Below, in pieces: positions 42,679-52,296 of a stretch of DNA of 64,000 nucleotides. The notes beneath the pieces were generated by a model. That model was given only the letters and a program-made list of their open reading frames with translations, made no database searches and had not been told where the DNA came from. The position numbers and the translations under genes were made by a program. Origin of the DNA: Proteobacteria bacterium UBA981 (GTDB lineage Bacteria; Pseudomonadota; Gammaproteobacteria; Ga0077536); assembly GCA_002292285.1 (NCBI GenBank), contig DBBP01000006.1, forward strand, positions 1-64,000, read 5' to 3'. The stretch's first letter is position 1. Every line of letters begins with the position of its first letter.

Positions 42679-43308
42679 TCACATCGCAATTTGCCGGCCT
42701 AGTGCCATCGCGTAGTAGATCAGAACCGGCGTTTGCAGCGGCAGTTCGAGGGCGCATGCAAAATGCCCCGACGGCCCGCCGAACCTGCGTTCCAGCTCGC
42801 GCCCCAATTCGACCGCTAGCCAGTGGCTGATCCCGGCCATCACTGCAAGCGCGACCGCGAAGGGAACTCCCGGCCAAACGCCTGCCGACCTGGCACCCAA
42901 ATAGCTCACATAGATCGCAAAAAGTGTCGCGATTGCAGCACAACCTTGTACCGGTACCAGTAGCGCCAGGTGGGGTCGCGGTAGTGCGGTTCGCGACAAG
43001 CACAGGCTCGTGACGAGGGCGCTGCTGAGCGCTGCCAGAGGGACCCATGACGACTCCTGCAGTAGCTCGACCAGCGACGGAGCGGCCCGCACACCAAAAA
43101 AGTTTGGGAACGCGAGCGCGACAAAGCTCAATACAGCTGCAACGCGCAACGTCATTTCTGGCAATTGTCGCCACAGTCGCAATGAGGACCCGGAATCCCC
43201 ACCACGGGCTAAGCGGAGCCGGACCAAGACCAACTCGCCCATGGCAAACATCGCAACTACCGCCAGGGCGCTACCAATTTCGAAGCTCAGCAGTACATTC
43301 ACAGACAA
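42679..43308 (-). CDS. inner-membrane protein of unknown function
   Basis: 209 residues with six or seven hydrophobic segments, the first at ~5-25 and the last near the C-terminus. I recognise no family. A polar insertion with arginines (~28-48) and a short GRELERRFGG loop separate the helices. It ends 8 bases after the uvrA stop on the opposite strand (convergent). Its upstream region is shared divergently with the PfkB kinase gene, with ~120 bases between. Confidence 0.72.
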   Translation of the reverse strand: MSVNVLLSFEIGSALAVVAMFAMGELVLVRLRLARGGDSGSSLRLWRQLPEMTLRVAAVLSFVALAFPNFFGVRAAPSLVELLQESSWVPLAALSSALVTSLCLSRTALPRPHLALLVPVQGCAAIATLFAIYVSYLGARSAGVWPGVPFAVALAVMAGISHWLAVELGRELERRFGGPSGHFACALELPLQTPVLIYYAMALGRQIAM

Positions 43309-43428
43309 TCGACAATCATTGCCGCTGACTCGAGCGATGCGGCGTACCGAGTTTGCACGGGCGCGAAATAGCGCCGAGATTCATCGGGTATCATGTGCGC
43401 CGCGTTTTTCTGCATGGAAGATAATTTA

Positions 43429-44367
43429 ATGTCAGCCCTGATCTGCGGTTCGCTCGCGTTCGACAACATCATGGTTTTTGAAGACCGCTTCAAGAATCAT
43501 ATCTTGCCCGACAAAATTCATATGTTGAACGTATCGTTTCTGGTTCCGGCACTGCGTCGCGAGTTCGGCGGCTGTGCGGGCAACATCGCCTACAACCTCA
43601 AGATGATTGGTGGTCAGCCCCTCATCATGGGCACCGTCGGCGACGATTTTGATCCGTATGCGCAGTGGATGGATACGCTGGGTATTGAGCGCGGATGTAT
43701 CAAACATATTCAAGGCAGTATGACTGCCCAGGCTTTCATTACGACCGATCTCGATGACAACCAAATCACCGCATTCCATCCTGGCGCGATGAATCACGCA
43801 GCTGAGAATGCGGTAGCAGAAGCAGGCCAGGTCAGCATCGGCATCGTTGCTCCAGATGGTCGGGACGGGATGATCGCTCACGCTGCACAAATGAGCGAAG
43901 CAGGCGTTCCGTTTATTTTCGATCCGGGGCAGGGTATGCCGATGTTCGACGGCGACGACTTACTGCGCTTCATTGACCTCGCAACGTGGGTCACAGTCAA
44001 CGACTACGAAGCTGAATTGATGCAGGAGCGGACGGGATTATCGGCTGAGCAACTCGCAGCCCGGGTCGACGCGCTGGTCGTGACTCGCGGCGGCGAGGGG
44101 TCACAGGTCTTTAGCAACGGCGATCGCATCGATATTCCGGCAGCCAAAGCCGCAGTGTTGGCCGATCCTACGGGCTGTGGCGACGCCTATCGGGCCGGCT
44201 TGCTCTACGGGCTAGTGCACGACCTCGGCTGGGAGACGACCGCTAGAATCGCGTCCTTGCTCGGAGCCATCAAGATGGAACACGGTGGCACGCAGAATCA
44301 CCGCGTGAGTCGCGAAGATTTTGCGGCACGCTATGAGCAGGAATTTTCGACAGCGCTTAGCTGGTAG
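43429..44367 (+). CDS. PfkB-family carbohydrate/adenosine kinase
   Basis: 312 residues from ATG 43429, with GGAAG eight bases upstream; an earlier start 12 codons away looks spurious. The ribokinase fold is shown by the N-terminal GSLAFDNIMVFEDRF, the substrate loop EFGGCAGNIAYNL, and the C-terminal catalytic motif DPTGCGDAYRAG with the base aspartate. The protein resembles bacterial adenosine kinases, which phosphorylate adenosine to AMP, but other sugars or nucleosides cannot be excluded. It is monocistronic. Confidence 0.85.
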   Translation: MSALICGSLAFDNIMVFEDRFKNHILPDKIHMLNVSFLVPALRREFGGCAGNIAYNLKMIGGQPLIMGTVGDDFDPYAQWMDTLGIERGCIKHIQGSMTAQAFITTDLDDNQITAFHPGAMNHAAENAVAEAGQVSIGIVAPDGRDGMIAHAAQMSEAGVPFIFDPGQGMPMFDGDDLLRFIDLATWVTVNDYEAELMQERTGLSAEQLAARVDALVVTRGGEGSQVFSNGDRIDIPAAKAAVLADPTGCGDAYRAGLLYGLVHDLGWETTARIASLLGAIKMEHGGTQNHRVSREDFAARYEQEFSTALSW

Positions 44368-44572
44368 CGAATTTCGACCCAATGAGCCGTCGACTTGTCG
44401 ATGGTAGTGGCCGCTGTCAGCGTAGCGCACGCGTGCAGCGGGCCAGCTACGTTATTCCGCTAGCGACCCATGTCTGGGCCGTTGTTGGTTTAGCTTTGCA
44501 GGCCGGGATAGCACCGCCGTGCGGTCGGCTATACTGCCGGCACCATGCAGATCCTGCGCCAGTGACGTCGTC

Positions 44573-45400
44573 GTGATTACTTTTCCCAACATCGATCCGA
44601 TTGCGCTGCAACTCGGTCCCCTCGCCGTTCATTGGTATGGATTGTCCTACCTTGCCGGCATTGGCCTCGGCTGGTGGTGGCTACTACGCCAGGCGGCGCG
44701 GGGTGGTGGCGAATGGTCGGCAGACGCGGTCGCAGATGTGGTGTTCTACGCTGCGCTCGGTGCGGTCATTGGTGGCCGGTTGGGTTATACCTTGTTTTAC
44801 AACGCTGCCAGCTATGCAGCGGACCCGTGGTCGATATTCGCGATCTGGCAAGGCGGCATGTCGTTCCATGGCGGCCTCCTTGGAACTTTCGTGGCGCTGG
44901 CCTGGTACGGGCGCAAGACGCAGCGTCCGTTGCTCGCGGTCAGCGACTTTGTGTTATTGGCGTTGCCGATCAGCCTGGCGCTCGGGCGAATCGCCAATTT
45001 CGTCAATCAGGAACTGTGGGGAGCGCCGAGCAATCTGCCGTGGGCCGTGGTTTTTACACACCCGGCTGCCGGTGCCTTGCCACGCCATCCGTCGCAGCTC
45101 TATGAGGCGCTACTCGAAGGGCTGGTGTTGTTCATCATATTGAATCTTGTCGCACGTCGAACTGGCACGCGAGGACTGGTGAGCGGGCTGTTTTTGTTAC
45201 TGTATGGCGCGTTTCGCAGCGCGGTTGAATGGGTCCGGGAACCAGACCAGCACATTGGCTACCTCTATGGCGAGTGGTTAACGATGGGACAAGTGTTGTC
45301 CTTGCCTATGATCGTCGCCGGCATGGTGTTGATCGTCGTGGCGCTGCGTGCCGGCAAGCCCGCGGGTGCGGACAATCCACCAGCGAGCCCGTTACAATAA
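44573..45400 (+). CDS. lgt: prolipoprotein diacylglyceryl transferase
   Basis: 275 residues from GTG 44573 (VITFPNIDPIALQLG). There are seven membrane segments. Essential features are the WQGGMSFHGGLLG segment and the Lgt signature GRIANFVNQELWGAP with its phosphatidylglycerol-binding arginine, plus HPSQLYEALLEG near the end. It transfers diacylglycerol from phosphatidylglycerol to the lipobox cysteine of prolipoproteins. It is followed by thyA and folA on the same strand, a common gammaproteobacterial order. Confidence 0.96.
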   Translation: MITFPNIDPIALQLGPLAVHWYGLSYLAGIGLGWWWLLRQAARGGGEWSADAVADVVFYAALGAVIGGRLGYTLFYNAASYAADPWSIFAIWQGGMSFHGGLLGTFVALAWYGRKTQRPLLAVSDFVLLALPISLALGRIANFVNQELWGAPSNLPWAVVFTHPAAGALPRHPSQLYEALLEGLVLFIILNLVARRTGTRGLVSGLFLLLYGAFRSAVEWVREPDQHIGYLYGEWLTMGQVLSLPMIVAGMVLIVVALRAGKPAGADNPPASPLQ

Positions 45401-45460
45401 ATCCTGGAGCACATAACTCAATCGCAATTCCGTCTGATTTAGCGTCGAGTGGCAATTCGA

Positions 45461-46255
45461 ATGAACACTTACCTTGATTTAGTGCGCCATGTGCGCGCGC
45501 ATGGGGCGGTCAAAAGTGATCGCACCGGGACCGGCACCTTGAGCGTTTTCGGCTACCAGATGCGCTTTGACCTCGCCGCCGGATTTCCTTTGCTAACGAC
45601 AAAAAAACTGCACATGAAATCCATTGTGCACGAGCTCATTTGGTTCCTGCGTGGTGAGTCCAACGTGGCTTACTTGCGCGAGAACGGCGTGTCGATCTGG
45701 GATGAATGGGCCGACGCGGATGGTGAACTGGGCCCGGTTTACGGGGTTCAATGGCGCTCATGGCCATGCCCGGATGGCACCTCGATCGATCAAATCGCGA
45801 GCCTTGTTGAAGACATCAAGGCGAATCCGGATTCGCGCCGTTTACTGGTCAACGCCTGGAATGTTGCTGATGTCCCGAAAATGGCGCTCGCGCCTTGCCA
45901 CGCTATGTTTCAGTTTTATGTTGCCGATGGGCGGCTTTCCTGCCAACTGTACCAACGCAGCGCAGACATTTTTCTCGGCGTGCCCTTCAACATTGCGTCC
46001 TATGCGTTGCTCACCATGATGGTGGCGCAAGTGTGCGGTCTTGAAGTTGGCGATTTCGTGCATACGCTTGGCGATGCGCATTTGTACAGCAATCATCTGG
46101 AGCAGGCGGATCTGCTCGTCCGGCGCGAACCGTTTCCGCTTCCGAAAATGATATTGAACCCGGCGATCGACTCACTATTCGATTTTACCTACGACGATTT
46201 TCGTCTTGAGGGATACCAGGCGCATCCGCACATTGCAGCCCCCGTAGCGGTATGA
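45461..46255 (+). CDS. thyA: thymidylate synthase
   Basis: 264 residues from ATG 45461, the same length as E. coli ThyA, with nucleophile C146 (LAPCHAMFQF). Other conserved parts are RTGTGTLSVFG, FLRGESNVAYLRENG, QLYQRSADIFLGVPFNIASYA and the C-terminal YQAHPHIAAPVAV. It methylates dUMP with methylene-tetrahydrofolate; the dihydrofolate produced is recycled by FolA, encoded 22 bases downstream. Confidence 0.98.
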   Translation: MNTYLDLVRHVRAHGAVKSDRTGTGTLSVFGYQMRFDLAAGFPLLTTKKLHMKSIVHELIWFLRGESNVAYLRENGVSIWDEWADADGELGPVYGVQWRSWPCPDGTSIDQIASLVEDIKANPDSRRLLVNAWNVADVPKMALAPCHAMFQFYVADGRLSCQLYQRSADIFLGVPFNIASYALLTMMVAQVCGLEVGDFVHTLGDAHLYSNHLEQADLLVRREPFPLPKMILNPAIDSLFDFTYDDFRLEGYQAHPHIAAPVAV

Positions 46256-46277
46256 CTTGCAATCGGACTGGTCGCCG

Positions 46278-46778
46278 ATGAACGAATTCGGCGTAGAACT
46301 GAGTCTCATCGTCGCCATGGATCGTGCGGGCATCATCGGACGAGACGGCGCCTTACCCTGGCATTTGCCGAATGACCTGAAACGATTCAAGGCATTGACG
46401 ATGGGTAAGCCCATCGTCATGGGGCGAATCACTCACGAATCTATCGGGCGGCCGCTACCTGGTCGGCGCAATATCGTACTCAGCCGTGACCCGAACTATC
46501 GTGCGAGCGGCTGCGAGTGTTTTAGCTCATTGGACTCTGTTCTACGTCGATGCGCACCCGCGTCGCAGCTCATGATCATTGGTGGAGCAGGGCTGTACCA
46601 GGAAGCGATGCCCTTCGCGACCCGAATTTATCGCACCGCAGTTGACGCGTCAGTACCAGGGGATGTCAGTTTCCCCCCAATCAGCCCATCGGAGTGGCGC
46701 GAGCTTGAATCCGAACCTCATCTCGCCGACGACACGCATCCCTACGACTATCAGTTCCAGGTCCTCGAGAGAATTTAA
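46278..46778 (+). CDS. folA: dihydrofolate reductase
   Basis: 166 residues from ATG 46278. Family marks are IVAMDRAGIIGRDGALPWHLPNDL (with the catalytic aspartate in LPNDL), the NADPH-binding VMGRITHESIGRPLPGR, and MIIGGAGLYQ. It reduces dihydrofolate to tetrahydrofolate and is co-directional with thyA, whose reaction makes dihydrofolate. Confidence 0.96.
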   Translation: MNEFGVELSLIVAMDRAGIIGRDGALPWHLPNDLKRFKALTMGKPIVMGRITHESIGRPLPGRRNIVLSRDPNYRASGCECFSSLDSVLRRCAPASQLMIIGGAGLYQEAMPFATRIYRTAVDASVPGDVSFPPISPSEWRELESEPHLADDTHPYDYQFQVLERI

Positions 46779-46864
46779 GCACCCTGTGCGCAAGTGCGCG
46801 GACACGCCATAGAGAACGGCGTGCAAGGGAGCAATTGGGCGGCGTAGCTGTTGGCAGAGAAGTC

Positions 46865-47707
46865 TTAACTGGGCGGGATTTGCGAGCGGGCCGGCACGCT
46901 GAAATATTGCCGATCCTCAAGGCGCAAGGCGGTTAGCGCGCCACCCCACACGCAACCGGTATCTAACGGGTAGACGTTGTATTCAGCACATTCGCTAGCG
47001 CTCAGTTCCAGCGTCGACCAGTGTCCGAAAACCAGTGCGGTTTTGGCGGCATGCCGGTTGGCCGCCGTAAACCAGGGATAAACACCGAACTCGGCCGAGT
47101 CCGGCGCGCCTTTCTCTTTCAGATCCAGACGCCCTTCGACGTCGCAATAGCGCATTCTCGTGAGGTAGTTTGTGATCATGCGCAAACGCTCGCTACCGCG
47201 CAGATTGTCGCGCCAAACGTCTGGTTTATCACCGTACATCGAGGCCAGAAACTCGCCGGCTTTACGATCATCGGCAAGCGTTGCCTGAACTTCTTGCGCG
47301 TGGGCCAGTGCCTCGCGAACGTTCCATGCGGCAGGAACGCCGGCATGCACCATGGCGAAACCGAGGTCCGGGTCGTAATGAAACAAAGGTTGCTTACGCA
47401 GCCACGCGATAATGTCTGGGCGCTCGTCGGCAGCCAATATTTTGTCGAGCGTGTCTTTGCGCCGAGGTTGCTGCCCCGGCACGCTCGCGAGCGCTAACAG
47501 GTGCAAATCGTGATTACCCAACACTGCCGTGACGGCATCACCAAGACGCATGACCTTACGCATCACTTCGAGTGAGTCTGGGCCGCGATTGACCAGATCG
47601 CCGACTAACCACAAACGGTCCTGCTGCTCATCGAAATCGATTACCTCAAGCAGCGCTGCAAACTCCTCGAAACAACCCTGTAGGTCACCAATGGCGTAAG
47701 TGGCCAT
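46865..47707 (-). CDS. apaH: bis(5'-nucleosyl)-tetraphosphatase, symmetrical
   Basis: 280 residues from ATG 47707 (MATYAIGDLQG); the open frame extends upstream but overlaps apaG. Metallophosphatase motifs are GDLQGC, GDLVNRGPDS, GNHDLHLL and a VHAG, with FGHWSTLE later. ApaH hydrolyses Ap4A to two ADP and removes Np4 caps from RNA. It follows apaG on the same strand with 25 bases between them. Confidence 0.97.
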   Translation of the reverse strand: MATYAIGDLQGCFEEFAALLEVIDFDEQQDRLWLVGDLVNRGPDSLEVMRKVMRLGDAVTAVLGNHDLHLLALASVPGQQPRRKDTLDKILAADERPDIIAWLRKQPLFHYDPDLGFAMVHAGVPAAWNVREALAHAQEVQATLADDRKAGEFLASMYGDKPDVWRDNLRGSERLRMITNYLTRMRYCDVEGRLDLKEKGAPDSAEFGVYPWFTAANRHAAKTALVFGHWSTLELSASECAEYNVYPLDTGCVWGGALTALRLEDRQYFSVPARSQIPPS

Positions 47708-47732
47708 GCCAGCTAATGGTCGTTCGAAGAAA

Positions 47733-48113
47733 TCAGTGGAGAACGCGTGGCATCGACAGATCGAACGGCAGGATTTCTGCATCGAAGCGAACGCCGTCTT
47801 CAGCGAGCATCTCGTAGGTTCCCGACATGCTGCCGACCGGCGCCTGTAACATGGCGGCACTGGTGTACTGGAATGCCTCACCTGGGGCGAGAATCGGTTG
47901 TTCCCCGACTACGCCAGCGCCTTTGACCTCCTGTTCGTGGCCGCTGGAATCGGTGATCAACCAATGGCGATTCAGTAATTGCGCGCTCAACTGCCCGGTA
48001 TTCTCGATAGTGATGGTGTAGGCGAACACGTATCGATCAGCAACTGGATCGGATTGTTCCTCGACGTATCGAGTGACACTACTGACGTTGATATCGTATT
48101 TCGGTTGAGTCAT
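47733..48113 (-). CDS. apaG: ApaG (Co2+/Mg2+ efflux-associated DUF525 protein)
   Basis: 126 residues, the usual length, from ATG 48113. The all-beta ApaG fold shows YVFAYTITIENTG, LLNRHWLITDSSG and a GxVVGEQPILAPGE segment, with GSMSGTYEM late. The biochemical role is unsettled. In E. coli apaG-apaH follow rsmA; here the pair stands about 9 kb from rsmA. Confidence 0.96.
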   Translation of the reverse strand: MTQPKYDINVSSVTRYVEEQSDPVADRYVFAYTITIENTGQLSAQLLNRHWLITDSSGHEQEVKGAGVVGEQPILAPGEAFQYTSAAMLQAPVGSMSGTYEMLAEDGVRFDAEILPFDLSMPRVLH

Positions 48114-48144
48114 CGCATGGGCTCCTGAAGCCGAGCATTCAAGT

Positions 48145-49677
48145 TTAGGCGCCCGATTGTAGCCGACCGGCGCCACTGTCGCGGTCCAGCGCGCGCAAGC
48201 TGATGGCTTCTGCTATGTGTTCCGCCGACAGGATTTCGTTTCCCTCCATGTCGGCCAGCGTTCGCGCGATCTTGATGACCTTGTGATAGCCACGTCCACT
48301 CAGCGCCAGGCGGGCCCCTGCACGGGTTAGCAAGCTTCTGGCGTCTCCTTCGAGTTCGCAATACCGCGTGATACCCACGCTGTCGAGTTCCGCATTGAGG
48401 CGTTGCTGTCGACTCATCTGCACACCCCGAACCTGGGTGACCCGGGTTCTCACTTGCGCACTGGATTCACCCCGGACGGGTTTGGGGTCAGTAAAGTCCA
48501 TTTCTTGCCGAGGCATCTCAAGGTGGATATCGATGCGCTCTGCAAGTGGACCGGACACCCGTCCGCGATAGCGCTGAATTCGGTCCGGGGTACAGCGACA
48601 TGCCACTTTGGCATCGCCATCGTAACCACACGGGCAAGGGTTCATCGCGGCTATCAGCTGTAAGGCAGCCGGATAGACCACTGCTGCTGCCGCACGTGCG
48701 ACAGTAATGCGCCCTGATTCAAGCGGCTCGCGCAGCGCTTCAAGTGCACGGCGATCGAATTCCGGCAACTCATCGAGGAACAACACGCCGTGGTGCGCCA
48801 GGGAAATTTCGCCAGGGCGGGGAATACGGCCACCACCAACCAGGGCCGCGGCCGAACAGGAGTGGTGTGGTGAGCGGAACGGTCGGTCGCGCCAACTTTC
48901 AGGAGCGGGAGTGAGCCCCGCGATCGATTGGACCGCGGCAGTGTCCATCGCCTGTTCATCCGTCAGTGGTGGCAAGATCCCCGGCAACCGAGTCGCGAGC
49001 ATGCTTTTCCCCGTGCCTGGCGGGCCTATCATCAGTAGGTTATGGCCACCCGCCGCCGCGACTTCGAGCGCGCGCCGGGCCCGGGGCTGGCCTATTACGT
49101 CACTCAGATCCGGAAATTCGCAGCAACCGTCTCTGTCTTGCGCAGGCTGTACACGCGCTAGTGGTGCAATGCCACACAAGTGCTGGCCAACTGCTGTGAG
49201 GTTGTCCGCGGCGCGCACACAGGCCGCGTCGATGAGGGCCGCGACTTTCGCGTCGTGGCAACCTACCAGCAGTTCGCGGCCTTCTTTAGCGCTCGCGAGC
49301 GCGACCGCGATGCTCGCACGAGCCGGGCGCAAACCACCATCGAGAGCCAGCTCTGCGACAAACTCGATTCGCCCCAGCGCCTCGCTCGGTAGCTGACCCG
49401 ACGCCGCGAGGATGGCGACCGCAATCGCGAGATCGAAACGCGTACCTTCTTTGGGGATGTCGCCTGGCGCGAGACTGACGGTAATGCGCTGTTGCGGGAA
49501 TTCGAAGCCTGAATTGAGTACTGCTGAGCGGACTCGGTCGCGACTCTCGCGCACCGCGGTTTCGGGCAAGCCGACGATGGTGAAAGACGGCAGACCGTTG
49601 GAGATATGTGTTTCGACGCTGATCGACAGCGCTTCGCTGCCGTGGATGCAGCGGCTGTATACCGTGGCGAGTGACAT
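48145..49677 (-). CDS. comM: ComM/YifB-family Mg-chelatase-like AAA+ ATPase
   Basis: 510 residues from ATG 49677 (MSLATVYSRCIHG). An N-terminal Lon-protease-like fold (~1-170) precedes the AAA+ domain with Walker A GPPGTGKSM and Walker B LFLDELPEF. A CPCGYDGDAKVACRC cysteine motif (~350-365) follows, and a C-terminal helical domain. ComM is a hexameric helicase promoting branch migration during natural transformation in Vibrio and relatives. It is upstream of apaGH on the same strand. Confidence 0.94.
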   Translation of the reverse strand: MSLATVYSRCIHGSEALSISVETHISNGLPSFTIVGLPETAVRESRDRVRSAVLNSGFEFPQQRITVSLAPGDIPKEGTRFDLAIAVAILAASGQLPSEALGRIEFVAELALDGGLRPARASIAVALASAKEGRELLVGCHDAKVAALIDAACVRAADNLTAVGQHLCGIAPLARVQPAQDRDGCCEFPDLSDVIGQPRARRALEVAAAGGHNLLMIGPPGTGKSMLATRLPGILPPLTDEQAMDTAAVQSIAGLTPAPESWRDRPFRSPHHSCSAAALVGGGRIPRPGEISLAHHGVLFLDELPEFDRRALEALREPLESGRITVARAAAAVVYPAALQLIAAMNPCPCGYDGDAKVACRCTPDRIQRYRGRVSGPLAERIDIHLEMPRQEMDFTDPKPVRGESSAQVRTRVTQVRGVQMSRQQRLNAELDSVGITRYCELEGDARSLLTRAGARLALSGRGYHKVIKIARTLADMEGNEILSAEHIAEAISLRALDRDSGAGRLQSGA

Positions 49678-49824
49678 GCGTTCCTTGCTCGTCGTGGCGA
49701 TCGCATCCTGCAATCGCAAATGGGTTGGTTTAGTCGCGCACTAGTCTAGCAGGATGTGGAGATCAGGCAATTATCAGTGACCCGCGCTGGGGCCAGGCTG
49801 CCGATGTGCGGTAGTGCAGGTCAA

Positions 49825-50076
49825 CTAGCCCCGCGCGCCGTTGTCTTCGAGCTCTGCAAGCGCTCGCTCAAGCGTTTCAAGTTTCTCGCGCGTTTTGCGC
49901 AAAACGAGTGTTTGCGCTTCAAATTCCTCGCGAGTCACCACGTCCATCCGATTGAGGGTGGCCTCGATGAGCGGTTTAACCGTGTTCTTGAATTCATCTC
50001 GCATGCCTCGCGGATCTGCAGGCAGCAGCACCGCAATGCGTTCTGCAAAGGCTTCAACGTTTCGAAGGTCAATCAC
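49825..50076 (-). CDS. ubiK: ubiquinone biosynthesis accessory factor UbiK (BMFP family)
   Basis: 83 residues from GTG 50076, chosen because family members begin with I-D; the open frame extends 41 codons upstream into the glnK promoter region without protein-like sequence. AGGAA precedes the GTG. The features are a C-terminal coiled coil and the signature DVVTREEFEAQTLVLRKTREKL. UbiK binds UbiJ and supports the soluble ubiquinone-synthesis complex. Gene order comM-ubiK-glnK-amtB is shared with Pseudomonas. Confidence 0.9.
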   Translation of the reverse strand: MIDLRNVEAFAERIAVLLPADPRGMRDEFKNTVKPLIEATLNRMDVVTREEFEAQTLVLRKTREKLETLERALAELEDNGARG

Positions 50077-50269
50077 TACAGATTCCTCGCTGGGTTCGTC
50101 ATCACAATCGCGCGGTGACGGTAGATAGAGTTGGATGCTCCATATTGGTGCATCTGTGGTAAACACCTGCTTCACGTTGGTGCCGTCAGCCGTTTGCACC
50201 GCACCGCAATGGCGTTCCGATCCTACGCGAACCCGCCTGCCGCCTCGAAATCACGCGCTTTTGCCATCG

Positions 50270-50285
50270 TGGCACGCAAGATGCA
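50270..50285 (+). promoter_or_regulatory. sigma-54 promoter of glnK-amtB
   Basis: TGGCACG-CAAG-ATGCA matches the sigma-54 consensus TGGCACG-N4-TTGCA at all but one base, with the invariant GG and GC correctly spaced. It lies 85 bases before the glnK ATG and implies NtrC-activated expression under nitrogen limitation. Confidence 0.85.
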
Positions 50286-50370
50286 TTGAACGATTATCAA
50301 GCGTCCAGCGCGCTGCTGTCGAGCGGCGATTACTGCGACAGTCAATCCACCAGGCCGAGAGGATTACGCC

Positions 50371-50709
50371 ATGAAGCTCATCACCGCGATTATCAAGCCA
50401 TTCAAATTGGACGATGCCCGGGAGGCGCTATCGGAGATTGGCATCCAAGGGTTGACCGTTACCGAGGTCAAGGGCTTTGGGCGTCAGAAAGGTCATACGG
50501 AACTGTATCGGGGTGCGGAGTACGTCGTCGATTTTTTGCCCAAGTCGAAGCTCGAGATTGCGATAAACGACGAGCAGGTGGATGCGGTGATTGATGCCAT
50601 TAAGGCGTCAACCAGCAGCGGGAAAATCGGTGACGGCAAGATTTTTGTGACGACGCTGGTCGAGGTGGTCCGTATCCGTACCGGCGAAAGCGGTGCTGCG
50701 GCTCTTTAG
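50371..50709 (+). CDS. glnK: nitrogen regulatory PII protein (first copy)
   Basis: 112 residues, the exact PII length. The T-loop carries uridylylation target Y51 (YRGAEYVVDFLP); the ATP-binding segment KIGDGKIFV and the C-terminal VRIRTGE are present. PII trimers sense ATP/ADP, 2-oxoglutarate and, through GlnD, glutamine, and plug the ammonium channel when nitrogen is plentiful. It is followed 45 bases later by an ammonium transporter gene and preceded by a sigma-54 promoter. Confidence 0.97.
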   Translation: MKLITAIIKPFKLDDAREALSEIGIQGLTVTEVKGFGRQKGHTELYRGAEYVVDFLPKSKLEIAINDEQVDAVIDAIKASTSSGKIGDGKIFVTTLVEVVRIRTGESGAAAL

Positions 50710-50753
50710 TCGTCGGCCTTTTTACTAGTTCATTTCATTTAGAGGAAAGTTGA

Positions 50754-52004
50754 ATGGATGCGTCAGTCATTGAAGTTAAGTACGCCCTGGATACGTTCTA
50801 TTTTCTCGTCATGGGTGCATTCGTTATGCTCATGGCGGCTGGATTCGCGATGCTCGAAGCCGGGCTTGTACGATCCAAGAACACTGCAGAGATTCTCACT
50901 AAAAACATCGTCCTTTATGCGGTGGCCTGCACCATGTACCTGGTGTGCGGCTATAGCCTGATGTATCCGGCTGAGGCCTCTGGGCTCTTGTGGCCGGGTT
51001 TGCCAAGCATTCTTGGTGGCACTGATCACGGCGTTGAGGGAGTTCTGGCGAGTTCAGGCGAAACCTATTATTCCGGCTTGTCTGATTTCTTTTTCCAGGC
51101 TGTTTTCGTTGCTGCAGCTATGTCGGTCGTGTCCGGCGCCGTCGCTGAACGCATGAAACTGTGGGCGTTTCTGGCCTTTGCCGTGGTGATGACGGGGTTC
51201 ATCTATCCGATCGAGGGTTATTGGAAGTGGGGCGGTGGCTATCTGGACAGCAAAGGCTTCCTCGATTTCGCGGGTTCTGGTGTTGTTCACATGACCGGCG
51301 CCGTCGCGGCCCTGTTCGGGGTGTTGCTGCTCGGAGCGAGGAAAGGCAAGTACGGTGCAGATGGCCGAATCAATCCGTTGCCTGGGGCCAACTTGCCACT
51401 CGCAACCCTCGGCACCTTTCTGCTGTGGTTCGGCTGGTTCGGCTTTAACGGTGGCTCGGAACTCAAGTTGTCGGATGTCGGTGAGGCGAACGCAGTGGCC
51501 CTGGTATTCGTCAATACCAATGCCGCTGCTGCGGGTGGTTGCATTTCGGCATTGATCATCGCCCGCTTGCTGTTCGGCAAAGCGGATCTGACGATGGTCC
51601 TCAATGGCGCGCTAGCGGGATTGGTCGCGATTACAGCTGAGCCGCTTACGCCGACACCACTCATCGCCACGATGATCGGCGCAGTAGGGGGCTTGATTGT
51701 CGTAATTTCGATTATCACGCTCGACCGCTTGAAGATTGATGACCCGGTCGGCGCAATTTCCGTGCACGGTTCGGCCGGCATCTGGGGCTTGCTGGCAGTC
51801 TGCTTCACCAACGACGATGCGACGCTTGGCGCACAACTGCTTGGCATTGGGATGATTTTTGGCTGGGTCGCGATAACGTCCGGCATCGTCTGGTACGTCC
51901 TGAAGGTGACTGTTGGAATTCGCGTAAGCGAAGAGGAAGAAGCCGAAGGTGTAGACATCGGCGAATGCGGGCTGGAGGCGTATCCAGAATTCGTCAGAAC
52001 TTAG
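50754..52004 (+). CDS. amtB: ammonium transporter (first copy)
   Basis: 416 residues with eleven predicted membrane helices and no cleavable signal peptide. The twin pore histidines lie in VVHMTGAV and SVHGSAGIWG; the FNGGSEL and NTNAAAAGG segments are family-typical. It conducts ammonium across the inner membrane and is regulated by GlnK binding. A terminator follows at 52038-52074. Confidence 0.96.
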   Translation: MDASVIEVKYALDTFYFLVMGAFVMLMAAGFAMLEAGLVRSKNTAEILTKNIVLYAVACTMYLVCGYSLMYPAEASGLLWPGLPSILGGTDHGVEGVLASSGETYYSGLSDFFFQAVFVAAAMSVVSGAVAERMKLWAFLAFAVVMTGFIYPIEGYWKWGGGYLDSKGFLDFAGSGVVHMTGAVAALFGVLLLGARKGKYGADGRINPLPGANLPLATLGTFLLWFGWFGFNGGSELKLSDVGEANAVALVFVNTNAAAAGGCISALIIARLLFGKADLTMVLNGALAGLVAITAEPLTPTPLIATMIGAVGGLIVVISIITLDRLKIDDPVGAISVHGSAGIWGLLAVCFTNDDATLGAQLLGIGMIFGWVAITSGIVWYVLKVTVGIRVSEEEEAEGVDIGECGLEAYPEFVRT

Positions 52005-52037
52005 GACCAATGCAGCGCTAACTCCAAAGCAGGTCTC

Positions 52038-52074
52038 GCCAGGGCGCTTCAGCGCTCTGGCTTTTCCTGTTTTT
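52038..52074 (+). terminator. intrinsic terminator after the first glnK-amtB pair
   Basis: A 10-bp stem GCCAGGGCGC/GCGCTCTGGC with one G-T pair and a TTCA loop, followed by TTTTCCTGTTTTT. Confidence 0.85.
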
Positions 52075-52296
52075 CGCACCGGCAAAACGCAGCTCACTAT
52101 AGCTTGAAGGAATTTTCATGATCGTGCGTTAATGGGCGCGATCGTGTGAAGAAAAATCCCACTGTCTGCCGTCAATCGGTGGCACGGGTAGGACGTTTTG
52201 AGAGGCGTTCTTTTTTGGGTCGTAACATTAGCTGAAGCCGGTACCAAGGTGCCCGATGAGGTTCCTTAAGGCCCGGCATTGTGCTGGAGAGAGAAC

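Noticed and set aside
42245..43174. Long minus-strand ORF (309 codons) across the uvrA 3' end
   Set aside because: It is antisense to conserved uvrA sequence and to the end of the membrane protein gene, and its translation has no family-like features.
52180..52195. Sigma-54 promoter for the second glnK-amtB pair
   Set aside because: TGGCACG is perfect for the -24 element, but the -12 position reads GGACG instead of TTGCA, losing the required GC.
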